DNA of 64,000 nucleotides, taken from contig NZ_FWXY01000008.1 of the NCBI RefSeq assembly GCF_900176365.1, forward strand, positions 1-64,000. Reading direction: 5' to 3'. The notes below the pieces were generated by a model. That model was not told the DNA's origin and made no database searches. It was given only the letters and a program-made list of their open reading frames with translations. Shown here in pieces: positions 25,345 to 34,033 of this stretch. The stretch is from Desulfocicer vacuolatum DSM 3385. GTDB lineage: Bacteria > Desulfobacterota > Desulfobacteria > Desulfobacterales > Desulfobacteraceae. Each line of letters starts with the position of its first letter. The first letter of the stretch is position 1. A program made the position numbers and the translations under genes.

Positions 25345-25710
25345 TTATGTGGGCTCTGTCAGGTGTTGATTCAGGGTTTCCACCAGCTGCTCCGGATTCA
25401 GGGGTTTGGGCAAAAAGGCCCGGCACCCGATGTCCACGGCATCTGCCTGTCTGTATTTTTGTTTGTCCGTGGAGCAGATCACCACCACCAGATCCGGGTC
25501 CAGGGCCAACATTTTCCGGGCCACATCCATGCCGTCCATATCTTCCATTAAAAGATCCAGCACCACGGCATGGGGGGAATCTGATTTAAGAATTTCCAGG
25601 GCCTCCCCCCCTCCTCCGGCCTCAATGACTGAAAAATCGTGGGCTGTAAGGATATTTTTATGGATGGCCCGGGTAAAGGCAGAATCATCCACTATCAATA
25701 TTTTTTTCAT
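25345..25710 (-). CDS. cheY: CheY-like receiver protein
   Basis: 121 residues, receiver domain only: ILIVDDSAFTR, phospho-acceptor Asp in AVVLDLLMEDMDG, Thr in VVICSTDKQ, Lys in FLPKPLNPEQ. Sits between cheA and cheC with short gaps. It is probably the CheY acted on by the CheC next to it. Confidence 0.9.
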   Translation of the reverse strand: MKKILIVDDSAFTRAIHKNILTAHDFSVIEAGGGGEALEILKSDSPHAVVLDLLMEDMDGMDVARKMLALDPDLVVVICSTDKQKYRQADAVDIGCRAFLPKPLNPEQLVETLNQHLTEPT

Positions 25711-25728
25711 TTATCTCTCCTTTTTAAT

Positions 25729-27744
25729 TTAAAGTCCTGACGGATCAAGGGTCAGGGCAATGCTGCCGTCCCCCAGTAATGCCGCACTGGAAAACTGGGC
25801 AATATCTGCCAAATGATGGGCCAAAGGTTTTATTAAAACACCTTCCTTGCCCATGATCCGATCCACGGCAATGCCTTTGGCCCGGTGCCCGAAAACCGTA
25901 ATCACCAGGGTAAATACCCCGGGAATCTTTGTTCCACCCTGCCAGGTATCCGCCCGGGCATCCAGAGCATCGGCAAGGGGGGTCACCGGAATAACATCCC
26001 CCCGCCAGGGAATCACCGGGCAATTGTTCACACTGCGCACAAGATCTTTTTTTACCTGAACCGTTTCCATCACCGCAGCAACGGGAAAGGCATACACCTC
26101 CCCTGCTGCTTCACACAACAGCATCTCTGTAACGGACAAAGACACCGGCACAGTGAGTTTCACTGTACTGCCTTTGCCGGGACGGCTTAAAAAAGCAGTG
26201 TTGCCGCCGATCTGTTTAATGTCATGGGCCACGGCATCCAGGCCCACCCCGCGCCCGGATACCGGTGTGACGGTTTTAACGGTGGTGAATCCCGGCTGAA
26301 ATATCAAATTTAAAACAGCATCCCGGGAAAGGGATTCCATCTCCTTTTCTGTAATTAATTCTTTTTCCAGGGCCACCCGGAGAATCTCATTTTCATCCAG
26401 GCCCGGGCCGTCATCTGTCACAGTCACAGTGACATGACTGCCCTCCTGAACCGCAGATACATCAATGGTGCCCACGGGATCTTTATGGGATGCCATACGT
26501 TTTTCCCGGGACTCAATCCCATGATCGGAAGCATTTCGAAGCAGGTGGATTAACGGATCAATGAGCTGTTCAATGACCTTTCGATCCACCTCCACCTCTC
26601 CCCCGGAAAGAACAAGGTTGATCTCCTTGTCCCCGGCCTGGGCAAGGTTCCGGGTAATACGCTGTAAACGCTCAAACAGGGTGTCCATTTTTAAAAGCCG
26701 CAAATCCATGACACCGGTCTGCAGCTTATGGGATATTTTTTCCATGGCAGCGGCGGCAGCAGACAGCTCTTTTATCCATGGCGTGTTGTGCTGCTCCAAA
26801 GGAATTGATTGTACAATGCCGGTGAGCCGGGTTTTCACCATGGCCAGCCGGCTCACCTGGTTCATAAAGCGGTCCACATGGTCCAGGCTGATTTTCATCT
26901 CCCGGCTGAGAAGATCGGCAAACACCTCTTCCCGGGCACCGGTCCCGGGCACCGGTGCCTTTGTCAGGGCTGTCTCTTCCACGGCTTTTTCCCCGGATGA
27001 ACAGGGAGATTGACACCGGGCAAGGGCCTGTTCCAGGGCATCAATCTCATCAAGCAAAGATTCAGCACAAGAGGAATCAAGCACATTGTCGTTGCCCATG
27101 TCCACGTCCCGGACCATTTTTTCCAGCAGCATTGACAAATGGGACTGTTTTAAATAATTGGCTGCAGTTAAAAAGGTGGTTACAATCCTTGATATGGCCC
27201 CATGAACCTCTTTTGAGGCGCTGTTTCCCACAATTGTACCGATGAGTTCCCGCAACTGGGCAATGTGCTGGGTGCCGGATCGAACAAAGACCTGCATGGT
27301 GTCAAGGGGGGCATCAAAACGGCTCTTCTCCGGCGGCCCCCCCTCCCTTGAAAGGGATTTTATCTTGTTTATCTGATGATTAATATCTGTAAGATCATGG
27401 GAAACATACACTGTATCCGTAACCCGCATATTCATTGCCCGCAACAGATCCAGCCCTGTGAAAAGAACATTCAGCACCGGTTTTAACACGGGCAGGCTGC
27501 CGTTTCTCAAAGAATCCATGAGATCCTCAAGCTCATGGGCCAGGGTATTGATATCTGCAATGCCCAGATAGTCGCTATTACCCTTAATACTGTGCACTGC
27601 CCGAAAAGCCGCATGGACGGCATCGGTATCTGTTTTATCCTTTTCCAGGGTCAGCAGCATCTTTTCAAAACGGTTCAACAAAGACACCGCCTCACTCTGG
27701 AAGCGCTCTTTCATTTCCCGGGTAATTTCAATTTCATAGGCCAT
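25729..27744 (-). CDS. cheA: Chemotaxis histidine kinase CheA
   Basis: 671 residues. Hpt domain at about 1-110 (AVHSIKGNSDYLGI, phosphorylated His near 51), a variable linker with an extra helical stretch (about 150-260), dimerisation domain (MNQVSRLAMVKTRLTG), ATPase domain (LLRNASDHGIE, TVTDDGPGLDE, GRGVGLDAV) and C-terminal CheW-like domain from about 525. The usual CheY-binding P2 domain is not obvious. It should phosphorylate the two CheY proteins flanking it and CheB. Confidence 0.95.
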   Translation of the reverse strand: MAYEIEITREMKERFQSEAVSLLNRFEKMLLTLEKDKTDTDAVHAAFRAVHSIKGNSDYLGIADINTLAHELEDLMDSLRNGSLPVLKPVLNVLFTGLDLLRAMNMRVTDTVYVSHDLTDINHQINKIKSLSREGGPPEKSRFDAPLDTMQVFVRSGTQHIAQLRELIGTIVGNSASKEVHGAISRIVTTFLTAANYLKQSHLSMLLEKMVRDVDMGNDNVLDSSCAESLLDEIDALEQALARCQSPCSSGEKAVEETALTKAPVPGTGAREEVFADLLSREMKISLDHVDRFMNQVSRLAMVKTRLTGIVQSIPLEQHNTPWIKELSAAAAAMEKISHKLQTGVMDLRLLKMDTLFERLQRITRNLAQAGDKEINLVLSGGEVEVDRKVIEQLIDPLIHLLRNASDHGIESREKRMASHKDPVGTIDVSAVQEGSHVTVTVTDDGPGLDENEILRVALEKELITEKEMESLSRDAVLNLIFQPGFTTVKTVTPVSGRGVGLDAVAHDIKQIGGNTAFLSRPGKGSTVKLTVPVSLSVTEMLLCEAAGEVYAFPVAAVMETVQVKKDLVRSVNNCPVIPWRGDVIPVTPLADALDARADTWQGGTKIPGVFTLVITVFGHRAKGIAVDRIMGKEGVLIKPLAHHLADIAQFSSAALLGDGSIALTLDPSGL

Positions 27745-27806
27745 GGGATATTCCTGTCAGCTCTGTTGTCAACGGTGAAAACCGTCAAAGGGTTTGTGCA
27801 TTTTTA

Positions 27807-28178
27807 TCAACTGTCACCCACCAGAAGTTGAATCTGTGAAACCAGTTCCCGGGGATGCACCGGTTTAACCATGTACAGGTTGGCTCCGGCTTCAAATCCC
27901 TTTTGCTTATATTTGGCCTCGGACTGGGTGGTCACCACAATGATGGGGGTGGCCCGGAACGCATCATTTTCCCTTATTTTTCGAATCAGGGTATATCCGT
28001 CCATATCCGGCATGACAATATCCACCACCATGAGATCCACCGGGGTGTGATTCAATATTTCCAGGGCCTCCAGCCCCCCCTGGGCCCGGATCACCCGGTA
28101 TCCTGCGGAAAGTACCGTAAAAGAGATAATTTCCAGGGTTAATTGTGAATCATCCACAATGAGTACCGACTTTGACAT
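27807..28178 (-). CDS. cheY: CheY-like receiver protein (second)
   Basis: 123 residues: VLIVDDSQLTLE, phospho-acceptor Asp in LMVVDIVMPDMDGY, Thr in IIVVTTQSE, Lys in YMVKPVHPRE. It lies between cheR and cheA. Two different CheY proteins in one operon suggest one output and one phosphate sink, or two outputs. Confidence 0.92.
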   Translation of the reverse strand: MSKSVLIVDDSQLTLEIISFTVLSAGYRVIRAQGGLEALEILNHTPVDLMVVDIVMPDMDGYTLIRKIRENDAFRATPIIVVTTQSEAKYKQKGFEAGANLYMVKPVHPRELVSQIQLLVGDS

Positions 28179-28193
28179 CTGCCTTTTCCCCTT

Positions 28194-29012
28194 TTACTTT
28201 TGATAAACAAACATAGACCCCAGACGGGTCATATTAAACAATTTGGTGAACCGGGCCACAGATTCCACCTGGCCCAGAAACAAAAATGCACCGGGATTCA
28301 TACGTCCATGGATGTTTTCAAGCACCTTCCGCCCGGAGGTTTGATTAAAATAGATGAGCACATTTCTTAAAAAAACCAGATCATAATTTCCCAGAAGGGC
28401 CACGGAATCAGGATCATAAAGATTGACACAATGAAAGTTAACCATGTCCCGGATAGTGGCGCTCACCGTACAAAAATCCCTGTCTTCCTTAAAATAACGA
28501 TCCCTGTACACCCCGGGGGTATCCCGGAGAGATCTTGTGAAATACCGGGCAGCCCGGGCTTTGGCAAGCACCCGACGGCTGATATCTGCCCCGTCAACGG
28601 TTAAGGACCAGGTGGAAAAATCATCCAGCATTTCCCGCATGATAATGGCAAGGGTATAGGCTTCATCTCCGGAGGAACAGCCGGCGGAAAGAATGGAAAG
28701 CCTTTTATTGCCTTTTTTTTGTTTCTCAATGACAGGCAGCACCTTTTCCACCAGAAATTCCAGCTGGGGGTATTCCCGGAAAAAATAGGTTTCATGATTG
28801 ACAATGAGTAAAATTAACTGCTCCATCTCCCTTTTGGTGACATCAAAGGTCAAATAACGAAGGTAATCCTTCACCGTTAAAATATCCAATTCTTTCATGC
28901 GGCTTGACAGACGTCTGGCCAGGAAATCAACCTTGTTTTTATTGATATAAATACCTGTTTCTGAATAGATCAGTGTCGCAAATTTTTCAAATTCATGGGT
29001 GGATAGGTGCAT
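28194..29012 (-). CDS. cheR: CheR-type protein methyltransferase
   Basis: 272 residues. N-terminal helical domain (about 1-75), then LIVNHETYFFREYPQLEFL (family T-x-F-F-R-x), and the SAM-binding motif ILSAGCSSGDEAYTLAI. The later NYDLVFLRNVLIYFN is also typical. It methylates Glu residues of methyl-accepting chemotaxis proteins, countered by CheB encoded upstream. It starts 4 bases after the HEAT gene ends. Confidence 0.94.
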   Translation of the reverse strand: MHLSTHEFEKFATLIYSETGIYINKNKVDFLARRLSSRMKELDILTVKDYLRYLTFDVTKREMEQLILLIVNHETYFFREYPQLEFLVEKVLPVIEKQKKGNKRLSILSAGCSSGDEAYTLAIIMREMLDDFSTWSLTVDGADISRRVLAKARAARYFTRSLRDTPGVYRDRYFKEDRDFCTVSATIRDMVNFHCVNLYDPDSVALLGNYDLVFLRNVLIYFNQTSGRKVLENIHGRMNPGAFLFLGQVESVARFTKLFNMTRLGSMFVYQK

Positions 29013-29016
29013 GGGG

Positions 29017-30885
29017 TTATTGACTCCCGATCTTTGTTAATGCCTCCCGGGCCGCTTCCCTTACGCCCGCCGCAGGAGACTGCAAAAAAACTTTAATCTG
29101 TTCATGTAAATCAAGCTTTTTCTGTTCTCCCAGAAAATCCAGCACAGCCGCCTTGACAAGGTCGGGATATCGGGACAGCCCTTTTAAGAGATCCGGTATC
29201 ACATCCACAATGGAAAGGGCCTTGATCCCCATCATTGCCTCATATCGATTCCAGTGGTCAGGATCATTTTCCACCACCGTAAGAAGAAGGGAGGACACCG
29301 TTTCCGGTGCAAATTCCTGCAAGGCCCGGACAGCGGCCCGGCGCACCAGATCATGGGGATCATTCATGCAGGATGTCACCGCTGCCAAAACCCGGACATT
29401 GCCCTGAACCCCCAGACGGGCAACGGCTTTTTTCCGAATATCAGGGGTGTTGTGGCGGCACAGTTTCACCAGATGATTTTCAAACACAGGGCCAAGGGCC
29501 CGGGGCATCATGGTCAGGGCAAAGAGCACATCTTTGTCATCCGGAGATATGAGTCTCCGGGTGATTTCGCCTTGATGCTGCTCCATATCCATCCGGGACA
29601 AAAGATCTGCAGCCCGGTTTCGCACCGTATCTGATTGGGCTGTTGACAAATTTAAAAAAAAGGGAATGCTATCTTTGTGGGGGCGGGCACCAAGGGCATC
29701 AAGAATGCCCAGACAAATATCATCACTGTCTCCGGGCAGCTGTTCATGGAGAAAATCCCGCAGTGCGGGCATCTGGGAGTGGGTCCGCCCCCCCATGGCC
29801 ATGAGAATTTCAGGCTTAAGATCCGGGTGGGCATGGTGATAATATGACATTAAAAATTTCGCTGCCGCCGGGGTGTTTAATTTTTCCATGACAGAAATAA
29901 CGGCCATTTTCACGGCATCGGTGCTCGCGGAATCTTGCATGATGCCGTTAAAGAGGGTAAGGTCCTTTGGGTTCAGGCGGACAACGGCGCGGCACAAATC
30001 ATCAAACAAGGCGGCATTGGCCGGTTTATAAAGGGCAATCAACGGATCAAGGGCCATGGGAACCCCCAGCTGCCCCAGAAGCGCCACCGCACTTGCCACT
30101 GTGGTACGATTGGCGGTGCCAAGGCAGGCAATCAATGCATCAGGATTTATTTTTTCCCTTAGCACATCAAGTACCTGACGGGTTTTTTCGGGATTTTTCT
30201 CCAAAATCCGCACAAGCCCCCGGACGGCATGGGGAATCAAAATCTCTTCTCTGCTCTCCACAACCGAAACCAAAAAATCCACCCCGTCCACATGGGCAAT
30301 GGCTCCCACTGCCTGCACCGCACAAAAACGCACCAGAGATTCTTTACCGTGGCCAAGGGCAATGATGTGTGGAAGAACAGTCCCATTGCCGATTCTTCCC
30401 AGACTTTTCAGGGCCGCACACTGGAGCCAGGGTTCTTTATCCAGGCATTGAATCAAATGGGGTACAGCGTCTTTTATGCCGGATGATCCCAGGGCCTCGG
30501 CAGCAGCCACCCCCACGTTTACATCTTCATCAAAAAGAAACCGAATGAGATACTCCTGGGCCTCCGGGGTGCCCACCATGCGGATAATATCAAGCAGCAT
30601 TTTACGAAGATCACTGTCTGCACCCGCCATGGCCCTGCCCAGATGCACAAGAATGCCGGGACCTGATGCCACAAGAATATCCATGGCCTGTATCTGTTTT
30701 GGGGGGTCAGGGGAGGAAAGCCTTGGAATAAGGGCGGCAACCATGTCCGCCCCCTTCCGGGCCTTTAGCTCGATTACCGCCTTTTGCACCAGATCCGGAT
30801 CCGGTGCAGACAGATGTTCCACAAGGGTGGAAAGATCGTTTTGATGTTCTGGTTCCTGTTTATTATCAGGCTGTGTGGGCATCAT
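29017..30885 (-). CDS. HEAT-repeat protein in chemotaxis operon
   Basis: 622 residues made of about 16 helical HEAT-type repeats (for example VNVGVAAAEALGSSGIKDAVPHL, ESLVRFCAVQAVGAIAHVDG, HDLVRRAAVRALQEFAPE). No catalytic motif. Such solenoids act as scaffolds for protein contacts. It overlaps cheB by 20 bases and ends 4 bases before cheR, so it is tightly co-expressed with receptor-modifying enzymes. It may link receptor modification to another output; the partner is unknown. Confidence 0.85.
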   Translation of the reverse strand: MMPTQPDNKQEPEHQNDLSTLVEHLSAPDPDLVQKAVIELKARKGADMVAALIPRLSSPDPPKQIQAMDILVASGPGILVHLGRAMAGADSDLRKMLLDIIRMVGTPEAQEYLIRFLFDEDVNVGVAAAEALGSSGIKDAVPHLIQCLDKEPWLQCAALKSLGRIGNGTVLPHIIALGHGKESLVRFCAVQAVGAIAHVDGVDFLVSVVESREEILIPHAVRGLVRILEKNPEKTRQVLDVLREKINPDALIACLGTANRTTVASAVALLGQLGVPMALDPLIALYKPANAALFDDLCRAVVRLNPKDLTLFNGIMQDSASTDAVKMAVISVMEKLNTPAAAKFLMSYYHHAHPDLKPEILMAMGGRTHSQMPALRDFLHEQLPGDSDDICLGILDALGARPHKDSIPFFLNLSTAQSDTVRNRAADLLSRMDMEQHQGEITRRLISPDDKDVLFALTMMPRALGPVFENHLVKLCRHNTPDIRKKAVARLGVQGNVRVLAAVTSCMNDPHDLVRRAAVRALQEFAPETVSSLLLTVVENDPDHWNRYEAMMGIKALSIVDVIPDLLKGLSRYPDLVKAAVLDFLGEQKKLDLHEQIKVFLQSPAAGVREAAREALTKIGSQ

Positions 30886-31942
30886 GACTTAAAGCTCCTT
30901 CAATGACGTTTGCCACCTCCCGGGCGGGCACAACGGTTGTGGCAACCCCCCGGTCAATGACGGCCCGGGGCATGCCGTAAATCACGGCACTCTCTTTTGA
31001 TTCTGCAACGGTAAGCCCTCCCATGGCATGGAGTCGGGCCATGGCATGGACCCCGTCATCCCCCATGCCGGTGAGGATCACCCCCACGGTGCGGTGTTTA
31101 AAAATATCAATGGCAGTATTCAGTGTTTTTTCCACAGAAGGGACAAACATATCTTCTTTTTCAGGCAATACAATCTCAAGCATTACCCCTCCCCGGTGGG
31201 AGCGAAGCAATAAATTGCGCTCTCCGGGGCACACATACACCACACCGTTTTGCAGTTCATCGCCGTGGCGGGCTTCTTTTACGGGTAATTTGCTGTAGCT
31301 GTTCATGCGCTTTGCAAATCCACCGGTGAAGCGGGCCGGCATGTGTTGAATCACCAGCACCGGGGCGGCAAGATCCCGGGAAAGATGGGGGATGACGGCC
31401 ATGAGGGTTCTGGGCCCACCGGTGGAAACACCAATGACAACAATGCGTTCCAAGGGTCGGACAGATTTTTGTAAAATAGGTGTTGCACATACCCCGGGTA
31501 TTGTCCGCACCGGTGTGGTGCGGCTCAGGGCCAGCACATTGGCAGATGCGGCCCGACAAACGGTACGGGTAATTTTATCCTTTGCCTCCATGATGTTCCG
31601 GGAAATTTCCCCTGAAGGCTTTTCCAGAAAATCCACCGCCCCCAGTTCCAGGGCCTCAAAGGCTTCCAGGGAATCCTTCCGGGTATACCCGCTGATCATG
31701 ACACAGGGCCGGGGAGCGGTGATCATGATATGCTGGAGACAGGCAATACCGTCCATGCCCGGCAGATTCACATCAATGGTGACCACATCGGGATCAAGCC
31801 GGGAAATCATGGAAAGCCCGTCCTCGGCATCCATGGCGGCTCCCACCACCACAAGATCGTCATGGGCATTGATGATCCGGGTCAATTCCCGCCGCATAAG
31901 GGCGGAATCGTCTATGATAAGTACTTTAACGACTTGCTGCAT
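30866..31942 (-). CDS. cheB: Chemotaxis methylesterase CheB
   Basis: 358 residues. Receiver (about 1-125; DVVTIDVNLPGMDG) and C-terminal methylesterase/deamidase with the catalytic triad motifs GVSTGG (Ser), QHMPARF (His) and GMGDDG (Asp). Ribosome site AAGGATG. It removes methyl groups from the MCP when phosphorylated by CheA. Confidence 0.95.
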   Translation of the reverse strand: MQQVVKVLIIDDSALMRRELTRIINAHDDLVVVGAAMDAEDGLSMISRLDPDVVTIDVNLPGMDGIACLQHIMITAPRPCVMISGYTRKDSLEAFEALELGAVDFLEKPSGEISRNIMEAKDKITRTVCRAASANVLALSRTTPVRTIPGVCATPILQKSVRPLERIVVIGVSTGGPRTLMAVIPHLSRDLAAPVLVIQHMPARFTGGFAKRMNSYSKLPVKEARHGDELQNGVVYVCPGERNLLLRSHRGGVMLEIVLPEKEDMFVPSVEKTLNTAIDIFKHRTVGVILTGMGDDGVHAMARLHAMGGLTVAESKESAVIYGMPRAVIDRGVATTVVPAREVANVIEGALSHDAHTA

Positions 31943-31993
31943 AAAACAAACATCCTTTTGAGCATGTTTAAAATACCGGCATTCATAATGGGA

Positions 31994-32476
31994 TCATTGC
32001 CCCAATAAAATATCCGGTTGCCCGGCACAGGAAACCCGGACATTTCCGGTGGAAAGATCAAACCACATGCTTCTTCCCAGCCCCCCCAGTATATCCTCCC
32101 CCACCAGGGTAATATGATGGGCATCCAGGGCAGATTTAACCGCCTTGACATTTGCGCCACCCACATCGGGGTATGCTGAAAGAAGACCCTCAAACATGTC
32201 ACCGCCCCCGGCAATGCAGGCCGTAAAGTCACGGCCTGTCGCGGTTTGCCCCATGATTCGGGCACAAAGAATACGAACCAGGGCCGCCACGGCATGATCG
32301 GCATATTGATGAAGATTTTCATCGGGCAGGTCATCTTCTTTTTCACCCCGGGAGATGTGGGCCATCCCCCCCATTTTATGGCCACGGGCATACACGGCAA
32401 CGGCCACACAGGACCCTATGCCCCTGGTATGCAGCACATGGGGGGCCGCTGCCACCCGCAGCCCATTGGTTCTCAA
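31994..32476 (-). CDS. cheD: Receptor glutamine deamidase CheD
   Basis: 160 residues from a TTG start; no ATG in frame gives the full conserved N-terminus. Key motif HTRGIGSCVAVAVY carries the catalytic Cys, with the His in GMAHISRG and the Thr/Gly-rich FTACIAGGGDMF. CheD deamidates receptor glutamines and is a partner of CheC, which lies in the same operon. The ribosome site is poor; coupling to the CheW gene ending 26 bases upstream is likely. Confidence 0.88.
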   Translation of the reverse strand: MRTNGLRVAAAPHVLHTRGIGSCVAVAVYARGHKMGGMAHISRGEKEDDLPDENLHQYADHAVAALVRILCARIMGQTATGRDFTACIAGGGDMFEGLLSAYPDVGGANVKAVKSALDAHHITLVGEDILGGLGRSMWFDLSTGNVRVSCAGQPDILLGQ

Positions 32477-32501
32477 TGTAATGCATCTTCGGGTTTTAAT
32501 A

Positions 32502-34007
32502 TCAAAGCTCCTGATTAATCAATGCCTTTAAATCCAGCAGCATGGCAGAGGTATTGCTTTCCTCCGACAGCACCAGACCCGATAAAAACCGGGTATCTAC
32601 ATTTTTAATGATCTCCGGCGGGGCCGCAATTTTTTCGGAAGCAACCTTTACAATGCCGGAAACGCTGTCCACTTCAATGGCAAAGGGTTGTTGATTCCAA
32701 TGGATCACCACGGCCCGCCGGGAAGATGTCTTTTCCATGGAAGAATCGGAGGCCGGCACAAGATCCAGCCGGCAATGAAGATTCATCAAAGGCAGCGGCT
32801 CCCCCCGCACGGTGATAAGTCCTAAAATATGGGCCGGGGTTCCGGGGACATGTTTAACCGCTCCAACACGGATTACTTCAAAAACTTCAGCTATGGGAAG
32901 CGCAAAGGTCATATCTGCCGTTGCCACCATTAAAAGGGGCACCAAGGCCTCTTTGGGGGATTCAACAGATTCTTTGTCAGAGGATTTCATATTTATATCA
33001 TCCCTCCGGGAAAAACTATCCATTTCCCGGGTAGTCATCAGTTTAAAGGCATCCAGCAGGGTAAACATGCGGTTTTCCCCTTCGGGCATGGCAATGCCTT
33101 TGATGTGTTCCACCCCGGCTGCGGCAATACCGGGGGGCACAGGTTTAATCTCCCCGGGGGAGAGGCGAAGGAATTCACTGACACCGTCCACCTGAACACC
33201 GTATTGACATTTTTCTGTATCCACCACCACCACCCGCCCATCCCCTGAATCCAATGACGGGTCAATGCCGAGTTTTACGGAAAGATCCACCACCGGCAGC
33301 ATGCCGTCAAGGGTGGGTAAAAGCCCTGCCATGCCGGGGGGGGTGTCTGGACTTTTTTCCACCAGACCGGCCGGCACAACGGATTTCAGTAAAAAAGACT
33401 CCATGCAGAACAATTCCCGGCCTGCGGAAAAAATTAAATATTTTGTCTCATCCCGGTCAGGCGGTGCTGCAAGTTTTTGTGTCAGGCCCCCGGCAAAATG
33501 ATCATATTGATCCCGGGCCTTTTGTTTGATGTGAAGGCCTGACAACACCAATCCGTCAATGTTGAGAACATAGACAAGCTGATCATCCATCTTGGCCATG
33601 GCTGCAATAAAGGGAAATTGATCATCCGTCATCACCGGATTGACAGGCTCCATGACAGCGGCGGAAATATCCATGATATCTGCCACATGCTCCACGGATA
33701 ATCCATAAAGGACATTGCCCACTTCCACCATAACAAGGGACATGGAGCCGGATGTCAAGGAATGTGATGATTCCGGGTCTTGCTTTTCAAGATCCAGTCG
33801 TTTCACGGGGTTCAACACCGGTACAATTCTACCGTCAATGGCAGCAACACCCTCAATAAAGGCAGGTGCCCCGGGTACCCGTCTCACTTCCGGTTTTTTT
33901 ACCACGGCCTTGACCCGGGATGCCTGAACCGCATAGGCCTCCCCCCGGATCATCACCCGGGTATATTTACCTTCAGGAATGTGAGGCATTTCCGGATTTT
34001 TTTTCAT
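32502..34007 (-). CDS. cheW: Triple CheW-domain scaffold protein
   Basis: 501 residues with three CheW-like domains: about 10-165 (YTRVMIRGEAYAVQ, VPGAPAFIEGVAAIDGRIVPV), about 190-330 (TKYLIFSAGRELFCME) and about 355-500 (PLLMVATADMTFALPIAEVFEV, VPGTPAHILGLITVRGEPLP). CheW couples receptors to CheA. A three-domain version can cross-link several receptors or kinases in one array. Located between the MCP and cheD genes. Confidence 0.9.
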   Translation of the reverse strand: MKKNPEMPHIPEGKYTRVMIRGEAYAVQASRVKAVVKKPEVRRVPGAPAFIEGVAAIDGRIVPVLNPVKRLDLEKQDPESSHSLTSGSMSLVMVEVGNVLYGLSVEHVADIMDISAAVMEPVNPVMTDDQFPFIAAMAKMDDQLVYVLNIDGLVLSGLHIKQKARDQYDHFAGGLTQKLAAPPDRDETKYLIFSAGRELFCMESFLLKSVVPAGLVEKSPDTPPGMAGLLPTLDGMLPVVDLSVKLGIDPSLDSGDGRVVVVDTEKCQYGVQVDGVSEFLRLSPGEIKPVPPGIAAAGVEHIKGIAMPEGENRMFTLLDAFKLMTTREMDSFSRRDDINMKSSDKESVESPKEALVPLLMVATADMTFALPIAEVFEVIRVGAVKHVPGTPAHILGLITVRGEPLPLMNLHCRLDLVPASDSSMEKTSSRRAVVIHWNQQPFAIEVDSVSGIVKVASEKIAAPPEIIKNVDTRFLSGLVLSEESNTSAMLLDLKALINQEL

Positions 34008-34033
34008 GATCTTTTCCTCGCTTAAATCCTTGC

